DNA of 24,534 nucleotides from Chlamydomonas sphaeroides (GCA_001662425.1 BDDC01000302.1:50943-75476); one strand, 5' to 3'. Positions 10,709 through 20,683 are shown, counted from the first letter of the stretch. The notes: generated from the sequence alone by a model not told the origin. Translations and numbers: made by a program.

Positions 10709-10849
10709 TCGGATGCCTGTCAAGATAACAGTAACAGTCAGCTACCTAATATTGTGTTTGCGGGGCATGATGTAGCTGCCCCTTGTACGACATGAAGCCG
10801 TGCAGCTGTACGGTAGCTGTTCGATCCACCAGGTGTCCCCCGCCATGCG

Positions 10850-11884
10850 TTAGCCCCCAGCCCGATGCCGCTCCGCCTGCTGCTGCTGCGCCTGCTGCCA
10901 CAGCCAGGCGGCCACGCGGGGGTCGAGGCGAAGCCGTGGCCTCGCGGGGCGGGTCCTGGTGGAGCCTTGACCGTGCCTTATGCACACCACCATGGCGCCG
11001 GCCTCCACCAGCACGCACTCGATGGCCGCCGTGTTGCTGGCCCGCGCCGCACTCGTCAGCACGTCTTCAAGCACATACGGGCCGCCGAGGCCGCGCAGCC
11101 AGTCAAGACTGGCTGGCTGCGGGGCGTCGCAGCCAGCGTCCCGCCGGGCTGCCGCGTGGCAGGCCAGGCCAGGCCTGCAGCCGCCGCCGAGTCACAGCCC
11201 AGCTCCGACACCAGCAGCCAGTAAAACTTGGCGGCCCAGTCGCTCGGACCTCCGAGGACCGACCGCCATGGCAGCTTTGACATCACCCTGCTGACTGCCC
11301 TGCTTGCCGCCCGAGCGCTGGCAAAGCAGCCACTCGGCCAGGGCCAGGTACTTGCCCACAAGAGCGGCCCAGACTGCTCCGGATTCCCACTTCCAGCCCT
11401 GGCAGTTGCCAGGTTCCACCGGCAGCCCCCTTCGCCCAGCAGCCAGGCGCACACGGCCTGGTGGCCCGCCCGAACGGCCGCGAGCAGCAGGTCATCCTGC
11501 TTCCCATGCGCGGAAGTCCTCCAGGGCGCAGCCGGCCACCGCGGCCGCCAGCCGCGGTCTGCCAGGCAGCGGCAGGCCTCCAGCTGGCCCGCATGAGTCG
11601 TGTGGCGCCGGGGCCGGCCCACTTGGCGGCGAAGGCGTTGGGCGACACGGGCTGCGACAGCCGGATGATAGCGAAGTCCGGGCTAGCGAGGTGCTGCCGG
11701 GCCGCATGACAGAGCGGACGCCAGTAGACCGCGACCTCGTTGCGAGGCAGTCGAGCGCCGGTGGCAAAGACCCAAAGACCACCTCCAGCGGCAGGCGCTG
11801 CCAAATGCTGGGTCCGGCTGCTGGGGCGGCATGTCGCCAGCTGTTGCAAGGCCGCGCTGAGCTGCTGGCTCTGACGGTGAACAT
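10850..11884 (-). pseudogene. Broken F-box/ankyrin paralogue
   Basis: The minus strand holds a colinear but disrupted copy of the neighbouring F-box/ankyrin gene. From the ATG at 11884 one frame reads IWQRLPLEVVFGSLPPALDC. Near 11740 the homology moves to another frame (YWRPLCHAARQHLASPDF, then IIRLSQPVSPNAFAAKWA). Near 11595 about 40 codons present in the intact copy are missing and the frame changes again (QLEACRCLADRGW, then GHQAVCAWLLGEGG, 14 residues identical to the intact gene). Further pieces follow in changing frames: DWAAKFYWLLVSELGCD, and LEDVLTSAARASNTAAIECVL down to about 10850. The intact gene has one long exon across this stretch, so introns do not easily explain the frame changes. 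The C-terminal third is not recognisable. Confidence 0.65.
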
Positions 11885-12137
11885 GCCATATAATTTATGA
11901 ATTCTGTGCCTGGGGCATCCGCTGATAAGTTGCTGCGGGGCTCATGCATGGGTAGCCACGCACGCCGGGGTTCGTGCCATCCGCTTGCCATCGCTGGTTG
12001 CCCGCGAACTGCTTCCGCCCAAGCTCACTCCCCAGACAACTCCCCGACTGCCATCGTCCTACGCACTAGCCACATGGCACCATCGCGAGGCTAGTTATCA
12101 TAACCCACACGCAGCATGTAATGCCCAGGTAGCAAAG
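11885..12137. promoter_or_regulatory. Intergenic region upstream of the katanin-like gene
   Basis: These 253 bp lie between the start of the minus-strand pseudogene and the ATG of the katanin-like gene on the plus strand. The region is AT-richer than its flanks, with a CATATAATTTATGAATTC stretch at about 11884-11902. It probably carries the katanin promoter and 5' UTR. No specific factor site is recognisable. Confidence 0.4.
12116..12132 (+). promoter_or_regulatory. Start-stop uORF and 3-codon uORF before the katanin-like ORF
   Basis: ATGTAA at 12116-12121 is a start codon directly followed by a stop. The next ATG shares its first base with the last base of that stop and reads ATG CCC AGG TAG (12121-12132). 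The main ATG follows six bases later. If the 5' UTR covers this stretch, ribosomes would have to re-initiate or scan past both. Confidence 0.4.
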
Positions 12138-15100
12138 ATGAGCGAGCTAGCCGCGCTTAAGGCGCTTAGTAAGGCCAAGGAGAGTGAGGAGAAGCGACTG
12201 CAGGAGCGACGCCGCAACGTTCTAGTGCTCATTCTGCGCCACCTCGCCGACCACGGCTACGCGGACACCTACGAGCGCCTCTGCGCGGAGTCAAACTTGA
12301 ATCTACAGAAGGTACTGACAGTTGCCCTGGCGTGACAGCTGCGCCACGATGTGCGCATGCCGCGCCCATGCCGCTGAAGCGTCAACGCTGCTACGCAGGT
12401 GGATGTCGCCGACAACATCGACCTGCTACGTATTCTACAGGAGTTTGAGGAGTCGTACGAGGTCAAGTTCGGCAAGCGGCCGAAGGTCGTGCGCCGGCTG
12501 GTGGAGGAGGTGGGTGCACCGACGGCGCGCTGGTCGTCCCCTCCAGCTGCGCATCAACTCTCCTCACCCCGTATCCACAAGGCCCACTCGTGAGTGGACC
12601 ACACACGCTGTAACGAACGTCCTGTCGCCTGACGCAGGTGGCAGCCGGCGGCGGCGCCGTGAAGCTGGCCAGGGCGCCGGGCAGCGCCCGCAACCTGCCA
12701 GGCGGCGCCGTCGGCGCCCACGCAGGCGGCGGCTCCCCGGCTTCCTCCGCCGCCGGCGGCGCCGCAATCATCGGGCCCAGCGCCGCGGCCGCGGGCGTGG
12801 GCCGGCCGGCGGGTGCGGGCCCCGACCCACATGCTGCTCCGCCGTCTTAGGCTGCGAACGCATGCCTGGCTCGCAGCAGCGCCCCATGGCCGCCCGAACC
12901 TGAGGCGCATCACGGCTCCGCTATCACGGCCCCGCTAGCACGGCCCCGCTGATGCACAGCCACAGCTGCGGGCGCCCGGGGCCTGGCAGGCCGGCCTCGC
13001 GGCTCCGGCCAACATAGCCTCCCGCGTGCCGCTCCGCGCCGGCGGCCCTCCCTGACCCCCTCCTCCGCCGGCGCCCCCGCGCTGCCCTCCCGCCGTGCTG
13101 CCGGCTCCTCACCCCGCAGGCGGCTTCGAGGGCCCGCCCATCAGCGGCGCGGTGGCGGCCCGGCAGCGGCGCGACGCGGGCGCGGCCCTGGCCATGGCGG
13201 GCGAGGCCAACCGGCGGCAGGAGCAGCTGGAGCGGCGGCAGCACGCCATGAACAGGTGGGGGCCCACAGCGGGAAAGGAGGCAGCATGGAAGGGAGGGAG
13301 GGAGAGGAGCGCTGGGCGTGGTGCGGTGTGGGGCCGGGGCGCTGCTGCGGGGCTACGCTGCACGCCACGCACAGGTGGGGTGCCGCAGCGGGGCAGGGGC
13401 CAAGGGTGTGTTGGTGGAGAGGGGCATCATCGGGTGGCGCTGCACGTCATGAGTAGATGGTTAAGGGGAGCGGCGCTGGGGGAGGGGGGGGCCAGGGGCG
13501 GCCGGCGTGTGGGGGCCCCCCCCGGGGCTAACCTCCGGCGGCAGCGTGCCACGGTGTGGTGGCGAGTGAAGCGGCGGCTGCGTCGCGATGGGGCGGCGAG
13601 TGACGCGTGCGGCAGCGGAGGGGCAGGGCGGCAGTGCCGCTCAGGCTACGGCCAGCAGTGGGCCCCATCGTGACACAGCCACCGCCCCAGTCCCCGCCAC
13701 GACCCTACCCCAGCCCTGGCCCCTGCCCCGCCGGGCTCGAGGTGCGGCCAGCACGGGACCGGGGGTCGAGGCACGGCAGCTCGGCCTGTGTGTGGCAGGC
13801 GTGGTGCGCCTCAGGGCGCAGCGCTGTGGGGCGTGGCCCGGCCGGGGCTGGAGGTCGAGGCCCGGCAAGGCTCGCAGAGCCGGCATAAGTCGGAACGCAT
13901 CCCATCCCCCACGCCCGCGCCCCTCTGTCGCGCCGCACCACCCAACCGTACCAGCGCCACGCCTCTGCCGAGGGGCGGGGCCGTCGGTGGGCGGGGCCGT
14001 CGGGTGGCGTCCCACGGCGGGGCCCGGCAAGAGTGGTGCAGCCGCCCCCCTCCCCAAGAGTGGTGCAGCCGCCCCCCTCCCCAATAGTGGTGCAGCCACC
14101 CCCCTCCCCAAGAGTGGCGCAGCCGCCCCCCTCCCCGTGGTGCCACGCAAACTACCAACGCCTGACCCCGCGTCCCTTCCCGCATCCCTTCCTGGCTAAA
14201 AGAAGGGCCCAGGCATCTGCCACGGTCGCACGAGCGCGTGTGTTGGCACGCTTTACCCTTGGCACGTCCCTCCCCTCCCCATCCCCATCCCCGTCCCCAT
14301 GACAGCGTCAAGCCGCCGCCCGAGGTGGGCATGCAGCGCATCGGCGGGGTGGTGGTGGACGGCCGCGGGGCGGTGCTGGGCGCGGGGCGCGAGGACGCGG
14401 CGGCGGCGCAGCTGGCGGGCCTGGCGGTGGCGGGGCAGGTGAGGGGGCATGGGGGCATAGGGGCGGCCTGGGCGGGCGGGCACCGTTCGCCTCTGGGCGG
14501 AGCGCTGCGGGCCTGGTGGCGGATGGCTGGGCGGAGGTTGGGGCACGACGGTGTTGCGCACGCCGGTCGTTGCCTCTCCCAGGCTCCGCATCCCACACCC
14601 CCACACCCCAGCCGCCGGTTGGCGTGCTGCAAGCCGCCGCGCCCCCCTGCCCCCGCGCCCCGCGCCCCACGCCCCACGCCCCACGCCCGGCCCCCACAGG
14701 CCGCACACCTGGCTCCCGCGGCCGCGCGCCACGCCGCCGGCCCCGGCACCGGCTCCGACAGCGACAGCGACCCGGAGGCGTTCTTCGAGCGCCGCGTGCT
14801 CAAGCCGCTGCCGCCGCAGCTGCAGGTGGGCGAGGGCGGCGCAGGGCGCACAGGGGCGGGGTGGGGACGATGCAGGCGCAGGGCGCACGGGGGCGGGCGG
14901 TCAGGGGCGGTTGCAGGGGTGGGCCCTACGCGCACCGCCCCGCACCCCTCCCCCATCCCTCGGGGTCGGAATGCGTATGGCCCGCGGACCTGAGGGAGTC
15001 GCTCGCCTTCGGCGGCGTTCGTGCAATTGCGCTCGGTGGTTTGCTATTCACACGGCGATACATCCTCTTGCCAAAATTTGCCCAACCCCTCCCCGCTCCA

Positions 15101-18100
15101 CCCCCAACCTCCCAGGGCGAGCTGCGCGACCTGGGCGCCGCCATCACCCGCGACATCTTCACCGACTCGCCCAACGTGCGGTGGGACGACATCGCGGGCC
15201 TGGACTCGGCCAAGCGGCTCATCAAGGAGGCGGTGGTCATGCCCATCCGCTACCCGCAGCTGTTCACGGGTGGGGGCGGGCGGTGGTGGCCGGGTGGGGG
15301 CCAGGGTGGGGGCCAGGGTGGGGGCCAGGGTGGGGGCCAGGGTGGGGGCCAGTAGTACCGCCAGCGGGGAGGGAGGGGAATCGGGGAGGGGGCAGGGGCA
15401 CGGGCTGGGACGCGCTGGGTAGGAGGACAGCCCCTGGCGGCGGCGAAGAGCAACAGCGGAAGGGCGGCCTCCGCGGGGGGGTCGCTGGCTGGCCGTGCCG
15501 GCCGCGGCGCATCCGCGGTGCGGCGGGGGCGCGGCATGCTGGGGATCATGTTGGGGCACATCGGGCGGGCAGGGGCGCTGTGTGTGCGGCTCATGTGTGC
15601 CCCCCTTGCCCCCCTGCCCCCCTCTGCCCCCCCCTCAGGCCTGCTAGCGCCCTGGAAGGGGGTGCTGCTGCACGGCCCGCCCGGCACCGGCAAGGTGCGG
15701 CCGCAGGGGCCCCGAGCGCGGGGGGGGGGCCCGGCGCTGGGTAGCGGCGCGGGGGGCGCTGCGCCCTTCCCCGTGGGCCGGGCCACGGCCCGCCGCCGCG
15801 CGCGTCGCCGCGGCTCCCGCAAACCGCCCGGTTACGAGTGCCCACCCCGCTGCGTTGCGTGCTGCTCCAGCCGCCGCCAACGTCTTTGCTCAAGCGCTGT
15901 CGCCGCCCGGCCGCCTGCCACAAGCACCGGGGGCCAGCGTGCGGCACCCCGGGTGCATCGCCCTCTGGGCTTTTCGCGGCCGCCCCCTGTCTCGTCCCTC
16001 GTCCCCTCTCTCGTCCACAGTGCACCCCCACGCGCACGCTGCGTCGTTTGCTGCCGGCCCCCAGACGCTGCTGGCCAAGGCGGTGGCCACCGAGTGCAAG
16101 ACCACCTTCTTCAACATCTCGGCCTCCTCCATCATCTCCAAGTGGCGCGGCGACTCGGAGAAGCTAGTGCGGGTGCGGCGGCCAAGCGCAGGGGGCGGGC
16201 GGGGAGGGGGCACAGAGATGCGGGCCGGTGCGGCTGCCAAGCGCTGAGGGCGGGCGGGCGGGCGGGCGGGGATGCAGGGCGGAGGTGCCAGGTGGTGCGC
16301 GCTGGCCCTCACCCACCTAACGTATGCGCGGGGGCCGGGTGCGTCGGCTCGCACGAGGATGGGTGTGGCTGGCTGGTTTCAGGGGAGGTCGCTGCAGGAG
16401 CCAGGCAGCAGCCGCGGGCCTCGCGCCATGCGCGGTGCAGAGCGGAGCGCCGTGTCGCCGGCTGCTGCCGCCGCCCAGTGCTGGGCCGTTGCCCGGCCGC
16501 CCCACCCCCCGCCTGCTAGCCCGCCTCAGCCCCTGCAGGTCTCCACGCCGGGGCCCCTCGCTCCCTGGACCCCTTCCCCCATCCCTTGCCCCCCCTGCAC
16601 TGCTCTTGCAACCTCCGTCTTCGCACCCCTGCCCCTGCCCCTGCCCCTGCCCCTGCCCCTGCCTCCGCCAGGTGCTGTTCGAGCTGGCGCGCTACCACGC
16701 GCCCTCCACCATCTTCCTGGACGAGATCGACGCGCTCATGGCGGCCCGCGGCGGCGAGGGCGAGCACGAGGCCAGCCGGCGCATGAAGACGGAGCTGCTC
16801 ATACAGGTGGGGGGGATGGCTCGACTGCCCCTTGCCTATACTGCCCGGGCCCATGACGTGCCCCACGCCGCTCGCTGCTGCTCGGTCGCCCTCCTCCCCT
16901 GCCTCCGCCCCCGCTCACGAACCCTGCACCGGCTTCCCCTTCTGCCCTTCTTTCCCCTCCCTCCCCTCTCGCTCCCCCTCCCTTAAAAGGACGGCATGGC
17001 CCGCTCACTCCTCCACTGGTGCCCCACCCCCCCTGCCACCGCCCCGCTCCCCAACCCTGCCCCCTCCCCTCTCTTCCCCCTTTCCTCCCTCACTCCCTCC
17101 CCCTCCCTCCTCCCCCCCCAGATGGACGGCCTGGCCCGGGGCAGCGAGCTGGTGTTTGTACTCACCGCCACCAACCTGCCCTGGGAGCTGGACATGGTGG
17201 GGTGGGGGGCGGGGGCGGGGGTAAAGTGTGTGCGTCTGCGTTTGCGTTGGGTTGGGTGGGCAGGTGGGGGCGAAGGGTGCGCACGGCTGCTGCAGATGCC
17301 GGCTCGCAAGCCCCGGTGCTTTGGGCCAGGCCTGGGCATGGCGCCTGCCCTTTGGGCTAGGGCATGGTGCGGGGGGGGGGTGAGGGCGGCACCGGTGGAC
17401 AGCGCGGGTGGGGCTTGGGGAGGGTGGCGCCTCGTGCCGGTACCCTGGCGGTCCTGAGTCCACCGCGTGCCTTGCTCTGCACGAGCAGGCGCTGCTGCGG
17501 CGGCTGGAGAAGCGCATCCTGGTGCCGCTGCCCAACGTGGCCGCGCGCCGCGCCATGTTCGCCACGCTGCTGGTGGGGCGCTGCGCGGCGGACGTGAGCT
17601 TCGACATGCTGGCGGAGCGGACCGAGGGCTACAGGTGGGCGGGAGGGAGGGGCGGGCCTGGGTTAGTGCCAGGGAGAGAGAGAGGCGGTGTGGGTGTGGA
17701 GTAGCAGCTCTACAGCACGTTGGAGAAGGGGGGGTTGACGTGGGAGGCGGGGAGTGGGATGGGGCCGCTGGTGGCGACAGGGCGACGGCCAGGGAGCGGT
17801 GCGTGTGGTGGTCCGGCATGATGCCAGCAGGCGCGGAGCCGGGTCCCCCGGCCGGGGGATAGAGGTCTTGGCGTCTCGTAGCCCGGACCCTAGCCTCCCC
17901 AAACCCTGCGGTGCCCGTCACTTCCGAACGCGCGCCGCACCGAAGGCATGCGTTGCACCCGTTACCTCTTTTGTCAACGGAGCCTTGCAGCCTTGCTCGC
18001 CATGGAAGGAACCAGGGCCACCCTGCCGCCCTTCCCCAAGAACAGCGGCGGTGCGGACGTGCGGGGCCGGCCATGGGGGCGGCCATGCGGGCCTCCCCAC

Positions 18101-19897
18101 GCCTCGCGCGCGCCCCTCCCCGCCCTTGCGTCCGTGCATTCATCCCTTCCTTCAGCCGCTGCCCACCCACCCGCGCCCCAACTCAGCACCCCGCTCCCGC
18201 GTGTCGCCCACCCGCCCCACCCACGCCCCACTCTACCCAGGGAAGCCGAGTGCGTTACGGCCCTTGAACAAGCGGCTTGGGATGTCTGGCTTGCCTTGGG
18301 ACCTTTCACTTCCCGGTTTTCCCACATGGGAGGGGCACCAGAGCGGGCCGAGCCCAGAGGTCTTGCCCTCTGTTTCTTAGCCCTAAACAATAACATTTGT
18401 CTAGTCGTATTGTCGTAGCTACTTGGCGCATTTCAACTTCAGCTCGCGCAACTGTTGCGACATGCTCGGGCATGTCGCCACAGATACGCGAGGAGTACAT
18501 GATACGTACTTAGATGGCTTTGTAAACACATCAAGGTACTTCAAGCGCTGCGGTAGCCCTTCGAAGCTCTCCGTAAGAAGTCGGTCGTCGGCATGCGCGA
18601 AATCGCGGCCAGCTGAACCACACGAAAGAGGCATGCCGACCACCCCGACTGCATTATTGTGACCTATGTAGCCGTTTACAAGGCTCTGGGGCAGCCCTGG
18701 CCGTTTCCGGAGGTCGCTGGTCGCTGACACGCCCCCTGGCTCCCTGGCAGCACCTGTATAAAACAACCGGGCGCGCAGCGTGCTGCGTCTCAAGCGCGAG
18801 CGCGCGGACCTTTCAAGCCATGCGCCGATAGACCGTTTGTTTTGTCGATTTGGTACAACGGCGCTGTGTTGGCTGCATGCTGACGGTTTGGGTGTGTGTA
18901 CGGGCAAAACCAGGGCCCCCCTGGGAAAAACTGAGCTAAAACCGCTTAACTGTGTAAAATTACGTGCAAAACAGGCACTGGGCATGCATAGTACGTTGTT
19001 GCACCTAGTGACGGCTTGAGCAGGGTGGGGAAGTGGCGGGGCGAAGAAAAACGTATCGAGTTGGGGCATCGTAGCCCGCTAAAACCCCCCAACTTGAACT
19101 CCCGAAAGCACCCCTTGCACCATGTTCCTAACTAACGTGTACTATGTGGAATCCTTGCCTAGCACCTATACATGGACCCTGCCGGGTCAGATCCAGTTAG
19201 GAACATGGCGAAAGCCGCCGTTCAGCCCTTCCAAAACACCCATTTTGAGAGGGGGAGCCCCTCCCATGTGCGGTTTTCCCCCTCTACCGTTCCATACCCC
19301 GCCTCTCTACGGTACCCAAATCGTACCTCCGCCCCCCGCCCCGCCCGCAGCGGCTCCGACGTTGCCGTGGTGGCCAAGGAGGCGGCCATGCGGCCCCTGC
19401 GCCGGGTCATGTCCAAGCTGGAGCTGGACGGGCCGCACGACCCGGCGGCGCGCATCGAGGTGGGCGGCGGAGTGGGGGTGGAAGGGGGAATGGGCGATTG
19501 GAGGGAAGGGGAGGGGTGCTGGGTTGCTGGGCGCGTGCGTGCGGGCAGGGCAGGGCGCCTGGGGCCCGCCTGGAGGCCCTCATGGGCCCCGCGGACGCGC
19601 GGGAAAAACGCCGCGGCGCCTTGCCACAAGCCTTGCCTATTAGGGCACGGTGGGCGGTGCGCTGGGCGGTGCGCTGGGCGGTGCGCTGGTGCGTTAGTGC
19701 GCCCGTGCCGTGTGCTCACCCGTACGCTGTCCTCCGCTGCCCGTCGTTCGCTGCAACGTGCGACTTTGAACCCCACGCAGCTGGGACCGATCACGGTCGA
19801 CGATGCTCGGGCCGCGCTTGAAGTGTCCAAGCCCTCGGCTCGGCTGCACGAGGACAAGTACAGGAAGTTCAATGATGAGTATGGGCAGGTGGCGTAG
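12138..19897 (+). CDS. KATNAL2: Katanin-like AAA ATPase, KATNAL2 type (LisH + AAA)
   Basis: Likely a microtubule-severing or remodelling ATPase; KATNAL2 orthologues act at centrioles, cilia and spindles. Exons: 12138-12311, 12399-12509, 12638-12812, 13120-13255, 14306-14438, 14700-14825, 15116-15269, 15639-15694, 16065-16172, 16672-16806, 17122-17196, 17489-17634, 19351-19459, 19781-19897. All are GT-AG and in frame, giving 584 residues (human about 540). Residues 26-58 are a LisH motif (RRNVLVLILRHLADHGYADT), followed by DNIDLLRILQEFEESYEVKF as in KATNAL2. A low-complexity linker with GTGSDSDSDPEAFFERR leads to the AAA core: VRWDDIAGLDSAKRLIKEAV, Walker A GPPGTGKT (349-356), pore KWRG (381-384), Walker B IFLDEID (D408/E409), sensor TATNLPWELD, RRLEKRILVPLP, and EGYSGSD. 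The C-terminal VSKPSARL...YRKFNDEYG is the Vps4/katanin-type tail. The exon 3 donor (phase 1) is the least certain. Intron 12 contains a transposon-like insertion. Confidence 0.93.
13256..14305 (+). other. Long repeat-rich intron 4 of the katanin-like gene
   Basis: This 1050-nt intron holds no gene I can support. Near its 5' end, the sequence around the exon 4 donor (13240-13275) recurs in diverged form at about 13357-13392 and more weakly at 13437-13470. GC-rich direct repeats lie at 13973-14008, and a 27-bp tandem array lies near its 3' end. Confidence 0.6.
14029..14136 (+). repeat. 27-bp tandem repeat, four copies
   Basis: Four adjoining copies of a 27-bp unit start at 14029, 14056, 14083 and 14110. 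Each begins aa(g/t)agtgg(t/c)gcagcc and ends in a run of C and T. The unit length is a multiple of three, so the array stays open in one frame, but flanking splice sites place it in an intron. Confidence 0.9.
15292..15351 (+). repeat. 12-bp G-rich tandem repeat, five copies
   Basis: Five exact copies of gggtgggggcca follow each other in intron 7 of the katanin-like gene, starting 22 bases after the donor. The runs of three to five G on the sense strand could form G-quadruplexes in DNA or pre-mRNA. Confidence 0.9.
18419..19069 (-). CDS. Unrecognised 216-aa ORF inside the intronic element
   Basis: An ATG-initiated frame of 216 codons runs antisense to the host gene, fully within the inverted repeats. 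I recognise no domain. The N-terminal part is mixed. The C-terminal part (for example RLKYLDVFTKPSKYV and MSQQLRELKLKCAK) looks less GC-driven than the shadow ORFs elsewhere, but no DDE triad or zinc-finger pattern is evident. It could be a decayed transposase fragment, a passenger gene piece or chance. Coding status is doubtful. Confidence 0.25.
   Translation of the reverse strand: MPQLDTFFFAPPLPHPAQAVTRCNNVLCMPSACFARNFTQLSGFSSVFPRGALVLPVHTPKPSACSQHSAVVPNRQNKRSIGAWLERSARSRLRRSTLRARLFYTGAAREPGGVSATSDLRKRPGLPQSLVNGYIGHNNAVGVVGMPLSCGSAGRDFAHADDRLLTESFEGLPQRLKYLDVFTKPSKYVSCTPRVSVATCPSMSQQLRELKLKCAK
18447..18478. repeat. Adjacent palindrome and hairpin in the element
   Basis: A 13-bp palindrome (cgcaac-t-gttgcg, 18447-18459) overlaps a perfect 9-bp stem (18457-18465 with 18470-18478) closed by a 4-nt loop. 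Both lie about 125 bp inside the left terminus, where some transposons carry subterminal protein-binding repeats. Confidence 0.7.
19120..19208. repeat. 14-bp inverted repeat near the right end of the element
   Basis: ccatgttcctaact at 19120-19133 is exactly repeated in reverse complement at 19195-19208, enclosing 61 bp. It ends about 50 bp inside the right terminal inverted repeat. It may be a subterminal repeat of the element or a smaller nested insertion; no flanking duplication was seen. Confidence 0.8.
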
Positions 19898-20002
19898 TAC
19901 TTGCTTGGTGAAGCCTAGGACGACTGGGAAACCGACGAAATGTCTCGCACGAAGGCCCGAGGGGCCGCCATGCAAAGGTCAGGGTTTGCATATCCTGATG
20001 AA

Positions 20003-20007
20003 TGTAA
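20003..20007 (+). terminator. TGTAA poly(A) signal of the katanin-like gene
   Basis: TGTAA, the usual poly(A) signal of Chlamydomonas and Volvox nuclear genes, occurs 106 bases after the katanin-like stop codon. The distance is plausible for a short 3' UTR. The match is only five bases, so it is supportive rather than conclusive. Confidence 0.5.
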
Positions 20008-20673
20008 CTTGCGACGGCCTTCACATCGTGAACGATGGGCGAGCTTTGCTTTAGGGTTCAAGTTGTTTGAGTCATCCGATCTTGCTAGCGATGAAACCTT
20101 ACAGAGCCTCTGGTGATGTATATACGTGCCGATTGCCTTCCATAGCAACCTATTTGCGGAGCGTGGCATGAAGACGAAGTGCGGCGAGCTTGCGGCCGTT
20201 GAGGTTGCTCCCTGCTCCCCGCTACGTACACTTGCATTGCATTGCGAACGAAAGGCACGAGCCTGACATCAAGCACCAGCATTACGATAGGCTCGGCAAA
20301 CATGCAGTTACAATAGTTCCGTAACCCTACACATGCAGTTGCTGGATTGATTTGTGTACGCAAGGTCGTAGAAGCGTGTTTGGAAGTCTTGGGGGGATCG
20401 TTTCAGTGCATCCGCTCGCTTAGGGAAGCGGGGGGCCTACGCGGGTAGTCCGTACCCCGCACGAATGACTCTTCCACGAACTTGTCGCACTTCCAAGCCA
20501 GACCTCATATTATAGGCGTGACTATTATACAATTGCTTCGAAGGCAGGGTGCCATCCCGTTCCGGGTCGTTTCTCCCTAGGCCCTGCCGCGCCTGCACTG
20601 CATCCCTCGAGCTACACCGTCCGCTTTCCTTTTCTGACCCGCACATGATACGCACACCTGAAGTTTGTTCCCC

Positions 20674-20683
20674 GATTTTATAG
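20674..20683 (+). promoter_or_regulatory. TATA-like box upstream of the kinase gene
   Basis: A TTTTATAGC stretch lies about 125 bases before the chosen kinase ATG, in a locally AT-rich context. The spacing would fit a core promoter with a short 5' UTR. There is no other support. Confidence 0.25.

Larger units (their letters stand above)
18314..19279. mobile_element. MULE-like non-autonomous DNA transposon in intron 12 of the katanin-like gene
   Basis: A perfect 14-bp inverted repeat, CACATGGGAGGGGC at 18323-18336 and its reverse complement at 19257-19270, bounds 948 bp. It is flanked directly by a perfect 9-bp direct repeat, CGGTTTTCC, at 18314-18322 and 19271-19279. Inverted ends inside a target-site duplication are the hallmark of a cut-and-paste transposon; a 9-bp duplication is typical of Mutator-like elements, though these usually have longer termini. 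The interior is visibly less GC-rich than the host introns. It carries hairpins, a TATAAAA at 18757-18763 and a 216-codon antisense ORF without recognisable transposase motifs. It sits between the donor at 17635 and the acceptor at 19350, so splicing can remove it. The family assignment is inferred from the duplication length only. Confidence 0.75.

Noticed and set aside
10746..11900. A second intact F-box gene with unusual introns
   Set aside because: The homology changes frame without GT-AG pairs at the change points and lacks about 40 codons, while the sister gene has one uninterrupted exon here.
14029..14136. Regular 27-bp repeats considered as a CRISPR array
   Set aside because: The units adjoin with no spacers, and the genes around are spliced eukaryotic genes.
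13811..14956. 381-codon open frame on the minus strand
   Set aside because: It covers the repeat-rich intron 4 and exons 5-6 of the katanin-like gene in antisense; the translation is low complexity from the tandem repeats.
18780..19019. Plus-strand 79-codon ORF after the TATAAAA in the element
   Set aside because: It does not begin with ATG, and the first ATG after the TATA box is followed by a stop within four codons.
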